The notes under the pieces are model-generated. The model was not told the DNA's origin. It made no database searches and worked only from the letters and a program-made list of their open reading frames with translations. From assembly GCA_003014445.1 (NCBI GenBank), contig PYGH01000006.1, positions 43,499 through 107,498 of the forward strand: DNA of 64,000 nt, read 5' to 3'. The first letter of the stretch is position 1; each line of letters begins with the position of its first letter. Of this stretch, positions 36,547 to 44,492 are shown piece by piece. Made by a program: the position numbers and the translations under genes. The stretch comes from Fusobacterium naviforme (GTDB lineage Bacteria; Bacillota; Clostridia; Lachnospirales; Lachnospiraceae).

Positions 36547-36753
36547 TTAAGAACGTTCTTTCAACATACGCACTTCCCTCTTCAGATCATCTAAATGAAT
36601 TTCAATCATTCTAATTGACGCTGCTTCTTTTAAGTCTGTTCCCGGAAGAATCCTTTCTCGAAATAATCGATCAATATCTTTTATCCGATTATAAATATCA
36701 TCCGTAATTTCCTCATTGAATACGAAATCTGTTCGGTAAATCCAGCGCGGCAA
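36547..36753 (-). CDS. Small hypothetical protein, possibly 5'-truncated
   Basis: 68 residues, helical and charged (DIYNRIKDIDRLFRERILPG, HLDDLKREVRMLKERS). The only early start is a TTG at 36751-36753 without ribosome binding site, and the frame begins exactly where integrase-coding sequence starts on the other strand, so it may be the tail of a larger gene cut by recombination. It has its own terminator. Confidence 0.4.
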   Translation of the reverse strand: MPRWIYRTDFVFNEEITDDIYNRIKDIDRLFRERILPGTDLKEAASIRMIEIHLDDLKREVRMLKERS

Positions 36754-37347
36754 TTTAATTTAAAAAAGAAAGATCGACCAGAAAGAAAACATCATATACC
36801 CTTTAATGATAAGGATATGAAAATTCTATGGAAGAATAAAGCCAACCCTTATGTGCGAATGCTCCTAATTCAATGTTATTCCGGCTGGAGACCAAATGAA
36901 GTGTGCAAAATAAAATTGGCAGATATAGATCTTAAAAATCAAGTGTTTGTTAGTGGTTCTAAAACCGAAGCCGGAAAAAATCGTCAAGTACCGATACACA
37001 AAAATATACTTGACTTTGTTACTGAGCAATATAACTATTCTTTATCGGCTGGTTCAGAATATCTTTTTCCAGGATATGGCCACGACAATAAAATTAAGCC
37101 GAACGAACATATCACGTATGGTAGCTATCTAAGACGTTTTAATATGTTCAAAGAAAAACTTGGCTTAAGCGAAGAGCATCACCTCCATGATGGCAGAACA
37201 CATTTCGTCACTTTAGCCAAAAAATATGAATTAGATGAGTATGCGATAAAATATATTGTTGGGCATTCAATTAAGGATATAACGGAGCGAGTATACACAA
37301 AAAGAACAATTGATTGGTTAAAAGAAGAGATAAGTAAAATACAATAG
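36748..37347 (+). pseudogene. Tyrosine integrase, catalytic domain only
   Basis: About 190 residues covering the catalytic domain of a phage-type integrase. All key residues are present: Arg in YSGWRPNEVC, Lys in GSKTEAGKNRQVP, HDGRTHF with His and Arg, GHS and the nucleophile Tyr in TERVYTKRT. The frame is open upstream of the first ATG (36817) with integrase-like sequence (RQFNLKKKDRPERKHHIPF), but the N-terminal arm-binding and core-binding domains are gone, cut at about 36750. It ends 207 bp from the 3' end of tRNA-Leu, the usual place for an island integrase. Confidence 0.8.
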
Positions 37348-37413
37348 TTGATTATTTTTAGAATAATTATGTGGGAGTTTTGATTTAAATACGTAGTTCC
37401 GGGCCGATTTACA

Positions 37414-37441
37414 TGTAGGTAATATGTAGGAGTTACCTACA
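37414..37441. repeat. Inverted repeat near the island end
   Basis: TGTAGGTAA and TTACCTACA, nine-base perfect arms with a 10-bp spacer that itself contains ATGTAGG. Possible integrase or excisionase binding site next to the tRNA. Confidence 0.6.
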
Positions 37442-37450
37442 TTTTAGTGC

Positions 37451-37490
37451 TTTTTACGGCTTTTTACGGCTTTTTACGGCTTTTTACCGC
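37451..37490 (+). repeat. Four tandem 10-bp repeats (TTTTTACGGC)
   Basis: Three perfect copies and one with a single change, in the 64 bp before tRNA-Leu. They may be arm-type recombinase sites or a slippage-prone microsatellite. Confidence 0.9.
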
Positions 37491-37554
37491 TTTTGCACTT
37501 CCCTGAAATGCTTGATTTTACAGCATTCTTTGAAATCGGTCCGGGTTCGAGTCC

Positions 37555-37634
<80 letters not shown>

Positions 37635-37648
37635 AAATTACTTTTCTT

Positions 37649-37677
37649 ATTCTACGAAACTCCAATATGTCTGTCAA
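37649..37677 (-). promoter_or_regulatory. tRNA-Leu promoter
   Basis: TTGACA (37672-37677), 17-bp spacer and TAGAAT (37649-37654) on the minus strand, 15 bp before the tRNA 5' end. Confidence 0.85.
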
Positions 37678-37732
37678 TGCACAAAAAATATGTTAAAATA
37701 ATAGAACACGACAGACAAGGGGGAGCTTTCTT

Positions 37733-38683
37733 TTGGACACAAAAAATCTGAAGTATTTTGTCGGTGTCGCCCAGTACGGCTCGATCAACCAGGCCGCCAA
37801 GGCCATGTATATCTCGCAGCCGCAGCTGAGCCATATTATCAAGAGTATCGAGGAGGAGGTCGGCTTCGATCTGTTTCAGCGCACCAACCAGGGCTCACGG
37901 CTCACCAGAAACGGGGAGAGCTTCCTGGCCCACTGCAAGGTGATACTGAATGAGATGGAGAGTCTCGATCACTTTATCAGCCAAACACATCGCCAGGGCA
38001 GCCGCTTGGTCGTCTCCATGACCCGCTTCTCTCACACGGCCGTCTGCTTCAATGAGGTCTGCGCGCGCCATCAGGATCAGGAGAATCTCTTTCTCCGCCT
38101 GCACGAGACCAGCACCAGCGATGTGATCGATGATGTGGCGAACGGCTACTCTGAGATCGGTGTCGTGCACTTCTCCGTGCATGAGACAGATACCATCATG
38201 CGCAACTTTGAAAACAAGCGCCTGAAATTCACTTCCATCGCCAAATTCAAGCCCTATGTGTTTCTTTCCGCAAAGCACGAGCTGCTGAAGGCGGGCCCCA
38301 TCGACGAGATGGATATCAATGACCTGCTCTCCTACGGCTTCGTTCGCTATATTGGTCAGTACGAGGACTTTTTTTACCACATTTCCACAGAGCAGGGCAT
38401 CATAGATCTGAACGACTCGTCGAAGATCATCTATGTCAATGACCGCATGGAGCAGATACGCCTGCTCTCCGCCACCAATTTTTACACCATAGGCATCGCC
38501 AAATTCCCCTATCAGGGCTCGCTGTACGACGTGGTAAATATTCCACTGAAGAACTGCTCGGAGCATCTGCGCTTCGGCATCATTACCAAGGAGCACAAGA
38601 AAGCCACAGAAATCGAGTTGGAATTTATGGCGGAGGTGCGCCAGCGCTACCGCGCGCTCTCTGATGAGGTAACAAAGCTCTGA
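37733..38683 (+). CDS. LysR family transcriptional regulator
   Basis: 316 residues. The N-terminal winged helix is plain (LKYFVGVAQYGSINQAAKAM, ISQPQLSHIIKSIEEEVGFD, LFQRTNQGSRLTRNGE), followed by a two-lobed effector domain (FLRLHETSTSDVIDDVANGY). The start is TTG at 37733 after GGGGGAG; a GTG or ATG alternative near it does not exist. It is divergent from tRNA-Leu and convergent with the selenium-type cluster, so its target is not evident from context. Confidence 0.88.
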   Translation: MDTKNLKYFVGVAQYGSINQAAKAMYISQPQLSHIIKSIEEEVGFDLFQRTNQGSRLTRNGESFLAHCKVILNEMESLDHFISQTHRQGSRLVVSMTRFSHTAVCFNEVCARHQDQENLFLRLHETSTSDVIDDVANGYSEIGVVHFSVHETDTIMRNFENKRLKFTSIAKFKPYVFLSAKHELLKAGPIDEMDINDLLSYGFVRYIGQYEDFFYHISTEQGIIDLNDSSKIIYVNDRMEQIRLLSATNFYTIGIAKFPYQGSLYDVVNIPLKNCSEHLRFGIITKEHKKATEIELEFMAEVRQRYRALSDEVTKL

Positions 38684-38693
38684 ATGTTTTACG

Positions 38694-38924
38694 CTACCAG
38701 CGAAAGCTGTGCCGAAAGAAACCGGCCGGCTTCAGCTTCCCTTTCAGCGCCCGGTCAAGCTCCGGGCGCTTTTCTATGGGCAGCCGCCACGCAAGACCGC
38801 AGTCCGCATGAATATCCGGCGGCAGCGGGATGAGACGTCCCGGAACAGCTGCTGCACGACACAGCTCCTCCGCACGCATCGCATCCGCGGTGGAGAAAAA
38901 GCTGACAACCAGCTCCTCCTTCAT
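38694..38924 (-). CDS. DUF3343 putative Se/S carrier-like protein
   Basis: About 76 residues: MKEELVVSFFSTADAMRAEE, then PGRLIPLPPDIHADCGLAWR with a conserved cysteine. DUF3343 proteins are encoded with YedF and cysteine desulfurases in anaerobes using selenium and are predicted small carriers. It starts 5 bp past the desulfurase stop, last gene of the cluster. Confidence 0.75.
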   Translation of the reverse strand: MKEELVVSFFSTADAMRAEELCRAAAVPGRLIPLPPDIHADCGLAWRLPIEKRPELDRALKGKLKPAGFFRHSFRW

Positions 38925-38929
38925 GTCTC

Positions 38930-40081
38930 TCACCCTCTCTCTTCCGCGAGCTCACGCACGGCCTCTGCCGCCTGCATGAGCTCTGCCTCCGTATTAAAGC
39001 AGCCAAAGGATATGCGCACCGCTCCCTGCTCTTTGGTTCCAAGCGCGGCGTGCATGCGGGGAGCACAGTGTGCGCCCGCCCGCGTCGTGATGCCGTGGCG
39101 CTCAGAGAGCGCATCCGCAAGCTCCGCGGAGGGAATATCACGGAGGTTAAAGGCGATCGTCGCGCTGTGCTCCCCCTCCTCTGCCCCATAAATCCGTATT
39201 CCTTCAATTTTTCCAAGCTGCGCCCGGAAGCTTTTCAGAATTCCCTGCTCTCTCCTGTGTACGCTCTCCACGCCGACCGTCTGCAGATAACGCACCGCGG
39301 CGCCGAGACCACAGATCCCCGGCCCGTTCAGAGTCCCAGCCTCCAGATGCTCCGGATAGTTCTCCGGCTGCGCCCGCTCATAGGAGCGAATGCCGGTTCC
39401 GCCGCTGATCAGCGGTCGCAGCTCCACCCCCGGCGCGACCAGAAGGCCGCCGATACCCTGTGGTCCCATGAGCCCCTTGTGGCCGGTAAAGCAGAGCAGA
39501 TCCGCCTTTATTTCCCGCATATCGATCGGAATGCTTCCTGCACTCTGCGCGGCATCGACGAGACACAGCGCACCGGCGCGATGCGCGAGCGCCGAGACCT
39601 GAGAGATATCAAGAACTGCCCCGGTTAGATTTGAGGCGTGGGTACAGATCACAAGCTTTGGAGTGGGCAGGGTGCTGTCACTCAGCCGCTGGCGCAGCCA
39701 GGAGAGCGAGAGTCTCCCCTCTGCATCGGCACGCCAGAACTCCAGCCGGATTCCCAGCTGACGCAGCCGATACAGAGGACGCAGCACAGAGTTGTGATCC
39801 CAATCTGTCGCGATCACTGTATCTCCGGAGTTCAGCAGACCAAAAATCGCAGTGTTCAACGCCTGCGTCGCATTGGCTGTAAATACCACCCGCTCCGCTG
39901 CGTCAAAGCCAAAGAGCTCCGCAACTGACTGCCGCACAGCCCAGATCTGCCTTGCGGCAGAGAGCTCTGCCGCTGAGGCCCCGCGTGCAGCACTGCCCAT
40001 CCCGGAGAGCGCCTCCAGCACGGCTTTACGCACACAGTCCGGCTTATGGAAGGAGGTCGCCGCCTGATTGAGATAGATCAT
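38930..40081 (-). CDS. Cysteine desulfurase-type aminotransferase class V
   Basis: 383 residues. A PLP enzyme likely to release sulfur or selenium from (seleno)cysteine. It opens MIYLNQAATSFHKPDCVRKA; the PLP lysine is in LLCFTGHKGLMGPQG and the catalytic cysteine in TTRAGAHCAPRMH, close to the C-terminus as in SufS/CsdA-type group II enzymes. Context with yedF and DUF3343 points to selenium metabolism rather than Fe-S assembly (no sufU or iscU nearby). Normal length. Confidence 0.85.
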   Translation of the reverse strand: MIYLNQAATSFHKPDCVRKAVLEALSGMGSAARGASAAELSAARQIWAVRQSVAELFGFDAAERVVFTANATQALNTAIFGLLNSGDTVIATDWDHNSVLRPLYRLRQLGIRLEFWRADAEGRLSLSWLRQRLSDSTLPTPKLVICTHASNLTGAVLDISQVSALAHRAGALCLVDAAQSAGSIPIDMREIKADLLCFTGHKGLMGPQGIGGLLVAPGVELRPLISGGTGIRSYERAQPENYPEHLEAGTLNGPGICGLGAAVRYLQTVGVESVHRREQGILKSFRAQLGKIEGIRIYGAEEGEHSATIAFNLRDIPSAELADALSERHGITTRAGAHCAPRMHAALGTKEQGAVRISFGCFNTEAELMQAAEAVRELAEERG

Positions 40082-40094
40082 CGAGACGCTCCTT

Positions 40095-40748
40095 TCAGAG
40101 ACGTATCACCTTGTCCGCAGAGAGCAGACTCTCTGAGATCGCATACATATTTGTGACCTCCCCCACGCAGAGCTTTTCCTTGATTCCATAGAAGTCAAGG
40201 CAGGTTCCGCAGGTCAGAATCTCCACGCCGCGCTCCGAGAGCTGCCGAAGATCCGCAAGGGACTCGCTGCCCTCAGTCGTGAGGCGCGCACCGCCGTTGA
40301 AAAAGAGGAGCTGCTTCGGCAGCTGCTCCGACTGCGTGAGCGCAAAGATATAGCCCTTCATGAGCTGTGCTCCGAGCCTGTCGTCCCCCTGCCCCATCAC
40401 GGCACTGCCAAACGCGATCACTGTGTTGGCGGCAATGCGCGCATGCAGTGTCTCCGCACGCTGCGGCAGTGCGCAGTTCAGCTCTCTATTGAGGCGTTGA
40501 TCCTCCGTCTCGCTCCTCAGATCGCTCTCCGCAGCTTCCCGCGGCCGGAGAGAAAGTTGCCATCCGTCGCTTCGTTTTTCGATCTCTGTGTCACAGTGCT
40601 TCTGCTCCGCCATGCGCTTCAGATTCTCAACAGCAGTCTCATTATCCACTTTGATTTCCAGTATCTCTCCCTGCGGAAGTCCTGCGAGCGCCTTCAGCGC
40701 CAGCACAACTGGCTGGGGACAGGGCTTTCCATATGCGTCAATTTTCAT
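40095..40748 (-). CDS. yedF: Selenium-metabolism sulfurtransferase-like protein YedF
   Basis: 217 residues. A TusA domain with the CPxP motif (DAYGKPCPQPVVLALKAL) is followed, after a linker, by a DsrE-like domain with the second conserved cysteine region (GVEILTCGTCLDFYGIKEKL). This two-domain form is typical of YedF found in selenium-using anaerobes. It overlaps the upstream phosphatase gene by 4 bp and lies 13 bp before the desulfurase. selD and selA are not in the window. Confidence 0.9.
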   Translation of the reverse strand: MKIDAYGKPCPQPVVLALKALAGLPQGEILEIKVDNETAVENLKRMAEQKHCDTEIEKRSDGWQLSLRPREAAESDLRSETEDQRLNRELNCALPQRAETLHARIAANTVIAFGSAVMGQGDDRLGAQLMKGYIFALTQSEQLPKQLLFFNGGARLTTEGSESLADLRQLSERGVEILTCGTCLDFYGIKEKLCVGEVTNMYAISESLLSADKVIRL

Positions 40749-41572
40749 TTTTCTTCTCCCTTAATCTGGAATCCAAGTATTTCCTCCGGAAGATAATGTC
40801 CCTCCCGCGCAACTCCGGCGGACGCCGCAACCAGACCGGAGGGCCCGTCATAGCGAAGCGGTCTCCCCTCAATATCTGTGACGATGCAGCCGGCCTCCTC
40901 TGCGATCAGAGCCCCCGCCGCAAAATCCCAGAGACCGAGACGCAGCTCGTAAAAGACTCCCGCAGCGCCGAGCGCCATCTGGCAGAGATCCCATGCGGCT
41001 GCACCGAGACGGCGAATATCCATGCTGAGATTCATATAGCGACGCGCAAGCGCAAAGGTCAGGTCCTGAAGCCCGTCATAGTAGGGAGCTGTTCCGAAGA
41101 GCACCATGCTGTGCGCAAGATCACGCTGACAGGAGCCAATTCGCTTCCCGTTGCAGAAGGCGCCTTTTCCCCGCTCCGCGTGAAGCATCATGTCGTGATA
41201 GGGATTGTAGATCACAGCGAGCCACGGCTCTCCGTCCGCAAGCAGCGCAATCGAGCAGACGCTTGGGCGTATCCCGGCCAGAAAGTTGGCCGTTCCGTCG
41301 ATCGGATCGATCACAAAAGTATAACCGCTGCGATATTCCTCGCGAAAGCACTCCTCCCCCTCCTCTTCCCCCAGAAAGTGAGCCTCCGGAAGCAGCGGCT
41401 TCAGGGCCTGGAAGAGGAATTCCTGCACCTTTCGATCATATTCCGTCACGAAATTGCCGTGGCCCTCCTTCTCTGATGTCTTCCGCTCAATATCCGACGC
41501 GGAGAGCATGATCTCTCCCGCTCTCCGCGCCACTGCCTCGATCTGCTCTATTAATTCACTGCCCTCTCTCAT
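40745..41572 (-). CDS. Inositol monophosphatase family protein
   Basis: 275 residues. Metal-dependent phosphatase fold with NFVTEYDRKVQEFL, the acidic motif LGEEEGEE, the signature FVIDPIDGTANFLAGIRPS and the second motif LGLWDFAAGALIAEEAG. Possible substrates are inositol phosphates, 3'-phosphoadenosine phosphate (CysQ-like) or fructose bisphosphate; the sequence does not decide. Overlap with yedF suggests a link to sulfur/selenium chemistry, which would favour a PAP-type role. Confidence 0.82.
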   Translation of the reverse strand: MREGSELIEQIEAVARRAGEIMLSASDIERKTSEKEGHGNFVTEYDRKVQEFLFQALKPLLPEAHFLGEEEGEECFREEYRSGYTFVIDPIDGTANFLAGIRPSVCSIALLADGEPWLAVIYNPYHDMMLHAERGKGAFCNGKRIGSCQRDLAHSMVLFGTAPYYDGLQDLTFALARRYMNLSMDIRRLGAAAWDLCQMALGAAGVFYELRLGLWDFAAGALIAEEAGCIVTDIEGRPLRYDGPSGLVAASAGVAREGHYLPEEILGFQIKGEEK

Positions 41573-41647
41573 AATTCAGCCTCCTTATATGTCTGCTTCT
41601 TTTTATAGCGGGAAAATGCAGACCAAAGCCCGCATTTTCTCCAATCG

Positions 41648-42520
41648 CTACAGTCTTCTTCTCCATGCCTCCAGGCGATAGCGCTGCTTCTCCTTTGCCT
41701 CTTCCAGCTGCCTTAAAAGTCTCGGAATGTCCTCATTGAAGGTTCCGGCAAGAACCACATAGTTGGAGGCGTGATTGGTCCTGAACACTGTTCCCGGAGA
41801 ATCAATATGCTTTAAAAAGAGCTCCGTCTCCAGCACGATCTCATCCGGCACGAGCAGCTCCCGCTCGCCCCGTGCAATTTCCTGCGCCATGGGAGAATTC
41901 TCCGTGAGATGCAGGGTCAGTATGGAGGCATACTCCGGATTCATCGCATTGATCAGCTCCGCCGAGCGAACCGCGTGTGCCTCTATTCCCTTTCTTCCGC
42001 CGAGCCCTGAAATGAGTGTCACCGAGGTCTTCAGCCCACAGCGCTTCAGCTTCTGGCCAGCTGCAATGATCTCCGCCGCGGTCTCTCCCTTGCAGATCGC
42101 CCGGAGCACTGCATCGTCCCCGGACTCCGCTCCCAGATATATCATCTGAAGTCCGGCCTCCGAGAGCGCTCTCAGCTCCTCCTCAGACTTTCTCAGCACG
42201 TCCTTTGCCGTGCCATAGGAGGTGATGCGCTCGACAGCCGGAAAGTTTCTGTGTACATACTGGAGCAGCTCCAACAGGGTATCTGTCGGCACAATCAGTG
42301 CATCTCCGTCCGCAAAAAAGACGCGCTGGACCCAGGGTCCGTACATCTCCCGGCACTCGTCCAGATCCTGCATGATCTCCTCCTTCTTCCGTATGCGGAA
42401 CTGCTTGTCCGCATACATATGACAGAAGGTGCATTGATTGTGAGAACATCCGATTGTCACCTGGATAATAAGACTCCGCGCCTCACTCGGCGGACGGTAA
42501 ACATCTCCCTCATATCGCAT
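41648..42520 (-). CDS. Radical SAM protein
   Basis: 290 residues. The cluster motif is CSHNQCTFCHMY (CxxxCxxC spacing variant CxxNxCxFC), followed by FFADGDALIVPT and the SAM-binding stretch QMIYLGAESGDDAVLR. It matches the Elp3/HemN-like radical SAM proteins often annotated as coproporphyrinogen oxidase-like or biotin-synthase-like without known product. The ATG at 42518-42520 has GAGGT upstream. Independent of the preceding operon by a 75-bp gap. Confidence 0.82.
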   Translation of the reverse strand: MRYEGDVYRPPSEARSLIIQVTIGCSHNQCTFCHMYADKQFRIRKKEEIMQDLDECREMYGPWVQRVFFADGDALIVPTDTLLELLQYVHRNFPAVERITSYGTAKDVLRKSEEELRALSEAGLQMIYLGAESGDDAVLRAICKGETAAEIIAAGQKLKRCGLKTSVTLISGLGGRKGIEAHAVRSAELINAMNPEYASILTLHLTENSPMAQEIARGERELLVPDEIVLETELFLKHIDSPGTVFRTNHASNYVVLAGTFNEDIPRLLRQLEEAKEKQRYRLEAWRRRL

Positions 42521-42977
42521 AAAAATACCTCTGCTGACTTTGCAGCCCTTCCCCGATTGCTTCGCCGTTCTCCGGCAGACAGCTCTATTATAGGCCAGAA
42601 GAGTCTCCTGTTGCAAGGACAGAAGACTCTTTTCGCTGAGTAGCGAAGACGCATCAGTCATACTGTTTTTTCTCTTTGACAGGCAGTGGTCGGGCAGAAA
42701 AACGCCAAAAAAAGCTCCAACCCATTCTTCACAAATCTAAAGAATAAGCTGACGCTCTATGTAAGATATCTATATTCAGTTTTGATAACAGGTGAAGACA
42801 CATGACAACAAAACTTCTGGGCATAAAAAACCCCGGAAAACGTTAATTTTCCGGGGTTTTTTCGCCATTTGAATAAAATTTTTCGCCAAATTACTTTGAT
42901 AGTTTAGACCATTGAAAAATAAGGCTTTCCAAGACTTTTGTGTCTTACCTGTGTTTTACACATAATCACACACACAT
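42521..42977. other. Spacer at the start of the defence island
   Basis: About 450 bp without a credible gene. It contains the bidirectional terminator at 42825-42862; base composition turns AT-rich after it. Nothing else recognised. Confidence 0.6.
42825..42862. terminator. Strong bidirectional terminator
   Basis: AAAAAACCCCGGAAAA pairs with TTTTCCGGGGTTTTTT around a 6-base loop. Confidence 0.93.
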
Positions 42978-43157
42978 TCACAATATATCAATATATCCTG
43001 ATTCTTCATATTCATCAGGTTCTTCACTTATATCTTCCAGGAACTGTTCAAATTCTTTCTTTGCCCATTCAGGTGCATTTTCTTTCAGCCTCCAACCTTC
43101 ATGCGGTTTGCTGTCATCCAACCGTCCTTCTTTCACAAATCTTGGTTCTGCAATCAT
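42978..43157 (-). CDS. Small acidic hypothetical protein
   Basis: About 59 residues starting MIAEPRFVKEGRLDDSKPHE and continuing WRLKENAPEWAKKEFEQF, ending in an acidic tail. AAGGTGATT precedes the start. Similar short proteins occur as cargo in Lachnospiraceae elements; I know no function. A further 47-codon frame upstream (43182-43322) with a single CxxC is not convincing. Confidence 0.45.
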   Translation of the reverse strand: MIAEPRFVKEGRLDDSKPHEGWRLKENAPEWAKKEFEQFLEDISEEPDEYEESGYIDIL

Positions 43158-43436
43158 CAGAATCACCTTCCTTTGCCTTGATTATATCATCAGGTAGAAA
43201 TATTCAAGTGCAGGTGCAAAAGGCTGTCTGTGGTCATCCTGTGCGGTCAGGGAAGGTCTTTCTGTCTTGGTTTCCACAACATATTGATGACCAAGATTGC
43301 AAGCAGAACAATCTTCTTTCATATAATATTCTGTCACATAGGACAGTATTGATATTATAATGATGCTGTATAAATAAAGTTGACATCTTATTCTCAAGAA
43401 TTTCATCATAATCAAGAGAATAAGGAGGCGTTTACG

Positions 43437-43842
43437 GTGGCAACTAACAGACAGTACGATCAGGAATACAAAATCCAGGCAGTTAAGCTGGCAAAAGAGA
43501 TTGGCCAGGCAAAAGCGGCACGTGAACTAGGCATCCCCAAAAACACGCTCTATACATGGATACGCGCTAATAGACTCGGAAATCTGGATCTTGGAGCGGG
43601 ATCCCAGACCCCCAAAAGTGCTATGACCCTGAATGAGGAGCTTATCACCTTACGTAAGCAGGTCAAAGATCAGGATAAGGAAATTCGTCGTCTTAAAGAA
43701 GAAAACGAGTTCCTGGAGGAAGCCAGCGCTTTTTTGCCGCGAGCCGTCTGAAGTCAGCAAAAATGAAAGGCTGAAATATATCGCTGTTAAGACAGAAGGC
43801 GGCATGATTAAAGGGAAACTTACATTCTACTGTCGGATGCTT
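43437..43842 (+). pseudogene. IS3-family transposase: orfA and the first codons of orfB
   Basis: orfA starts at GTG 43437 after AAGGAGG (ATNRQYDQEYKIQAVKLAKE, helix-turn-helix KNTLYTWIRANR, then a leucine-zipper-like KQVKDQDKEIRRLKEENEFL) and ends at 43751. In the -1 frame orfB begins (KNERLKYIAVKTEGG, KGKLTFYCRML) and is cut at about 43842 by IS256-type sequence in the opposite direction. The catalytic DDE domain is missing here. A C-terminal orfB fragment of an IS3 element ends the window on the other strand. Confidence 0.82.
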
Positions 43843-43965
43843 GAGGGCATCCTGGATGTCCTCCGCGGATTCGATGTCATACTCTTGGAGCAGTCGCTGG
43901 ATGATCTGACGTTTCCCGTCGGTCATCACTACCTTGTGGATTGGTTGCTTTTCTTTTCTTGCCAT
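43843..43965 (-). pseudogene. IS256-family transposase, N-terminal remnant
   Basis: MARKEKQPIHKVVMTDGKRQ, then IIQRLLQEYDIESAEDIQDAL, is the standard N-terminus of IS256/Mutator-type transposases of Firmicutes. After about 41 residues it breaks into IS3 sequence. The element's terminal part extends to about 44050 (a run ATTTACAGACTTTTTTT), where a peptidase gene resumes. So one IS256 end is kept and the rest lost by recombination with the IS3 copy. Confidence 0.78.
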
Positions 43966-44051
43966 AGTAAAGGCCTCCTGTGGATTAGTGTATCACAGGA
44001 GACCCCGCATAGGATCATATGCTATTTACAGACTTTTTTTCATACTCTCAA

Positions 44052-44371
44052 ATATGCTGCGCATTGTGTGCGCACATGAATTAGGGCATGACCAGCTTCA
44101 CCGGAATATGGCGAAAACCACCCCGATTCATGAGTTCATGCTCTACGATATGAAATCCAAACCAGAATATGAAGCCAACATCGTAGCAGCGGAAATCCTG
44201 ATTGACAGCGATGAAGTCCTTCGCTACATCTATGAGTATGGATACACAGCCGAGCAGATCGCCAGTGCGATGTCCACCGACATCAATCTGTTTGCGCTGA
44301 AGGTGGCGCACCTGGCCACACTTGGATATAATCTGCACGCGCTGGAACATAAGAGCAACTTTTTGAAATAA
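44052..44371 (+). pseudogene. ImmA/IrrE-type metallopeptidase, N-terminus lost to IS256
   Basis: About 105 residues beginning in frame at LRIVCAHELGHDQLHRNM, with the zinc motif HELGH, then EYEANIVAAEILIDSDEVL and YGYTAEQIASAMSTDINLFA. This is the core of ImmA/IrrE peptidases, which cleave ImmR-type repressors of mobile elements or act in toxin-antitoxin pairs. The part before the HExxH helix is replaced by IS256 end sequence, and no XRE partner remains. Catalytic activity is doubtful. Confidence 0.8.
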
Positions 44372-44383
44372 TGTACCTTAGAG

Positions 44384-44408
44384 GAGCCTGGACTGGCTCT
44401 TCTTTTTT
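44384..44408 (+). terminator. Terminator after the ImmA/IrrE fragment
   Basis: GAGCC-TGGACT-GGCTC followed by TTCTTTTTT on the plus strand. Confidence 0.75.
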
Positions 44409-44492
44409 GTTGCAAATTGTGCAGATGCCGTCTGCACAATTATCAGTGAAGGGGCAGTTTCTACCATTTATGTGCTGGTTCATTTCATGATT

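Noticed and set aside
37451..37490. Repeats considered as a CRISPR array
   Set aside because: Units are 10 bp with no spacers and no cas genes are present.
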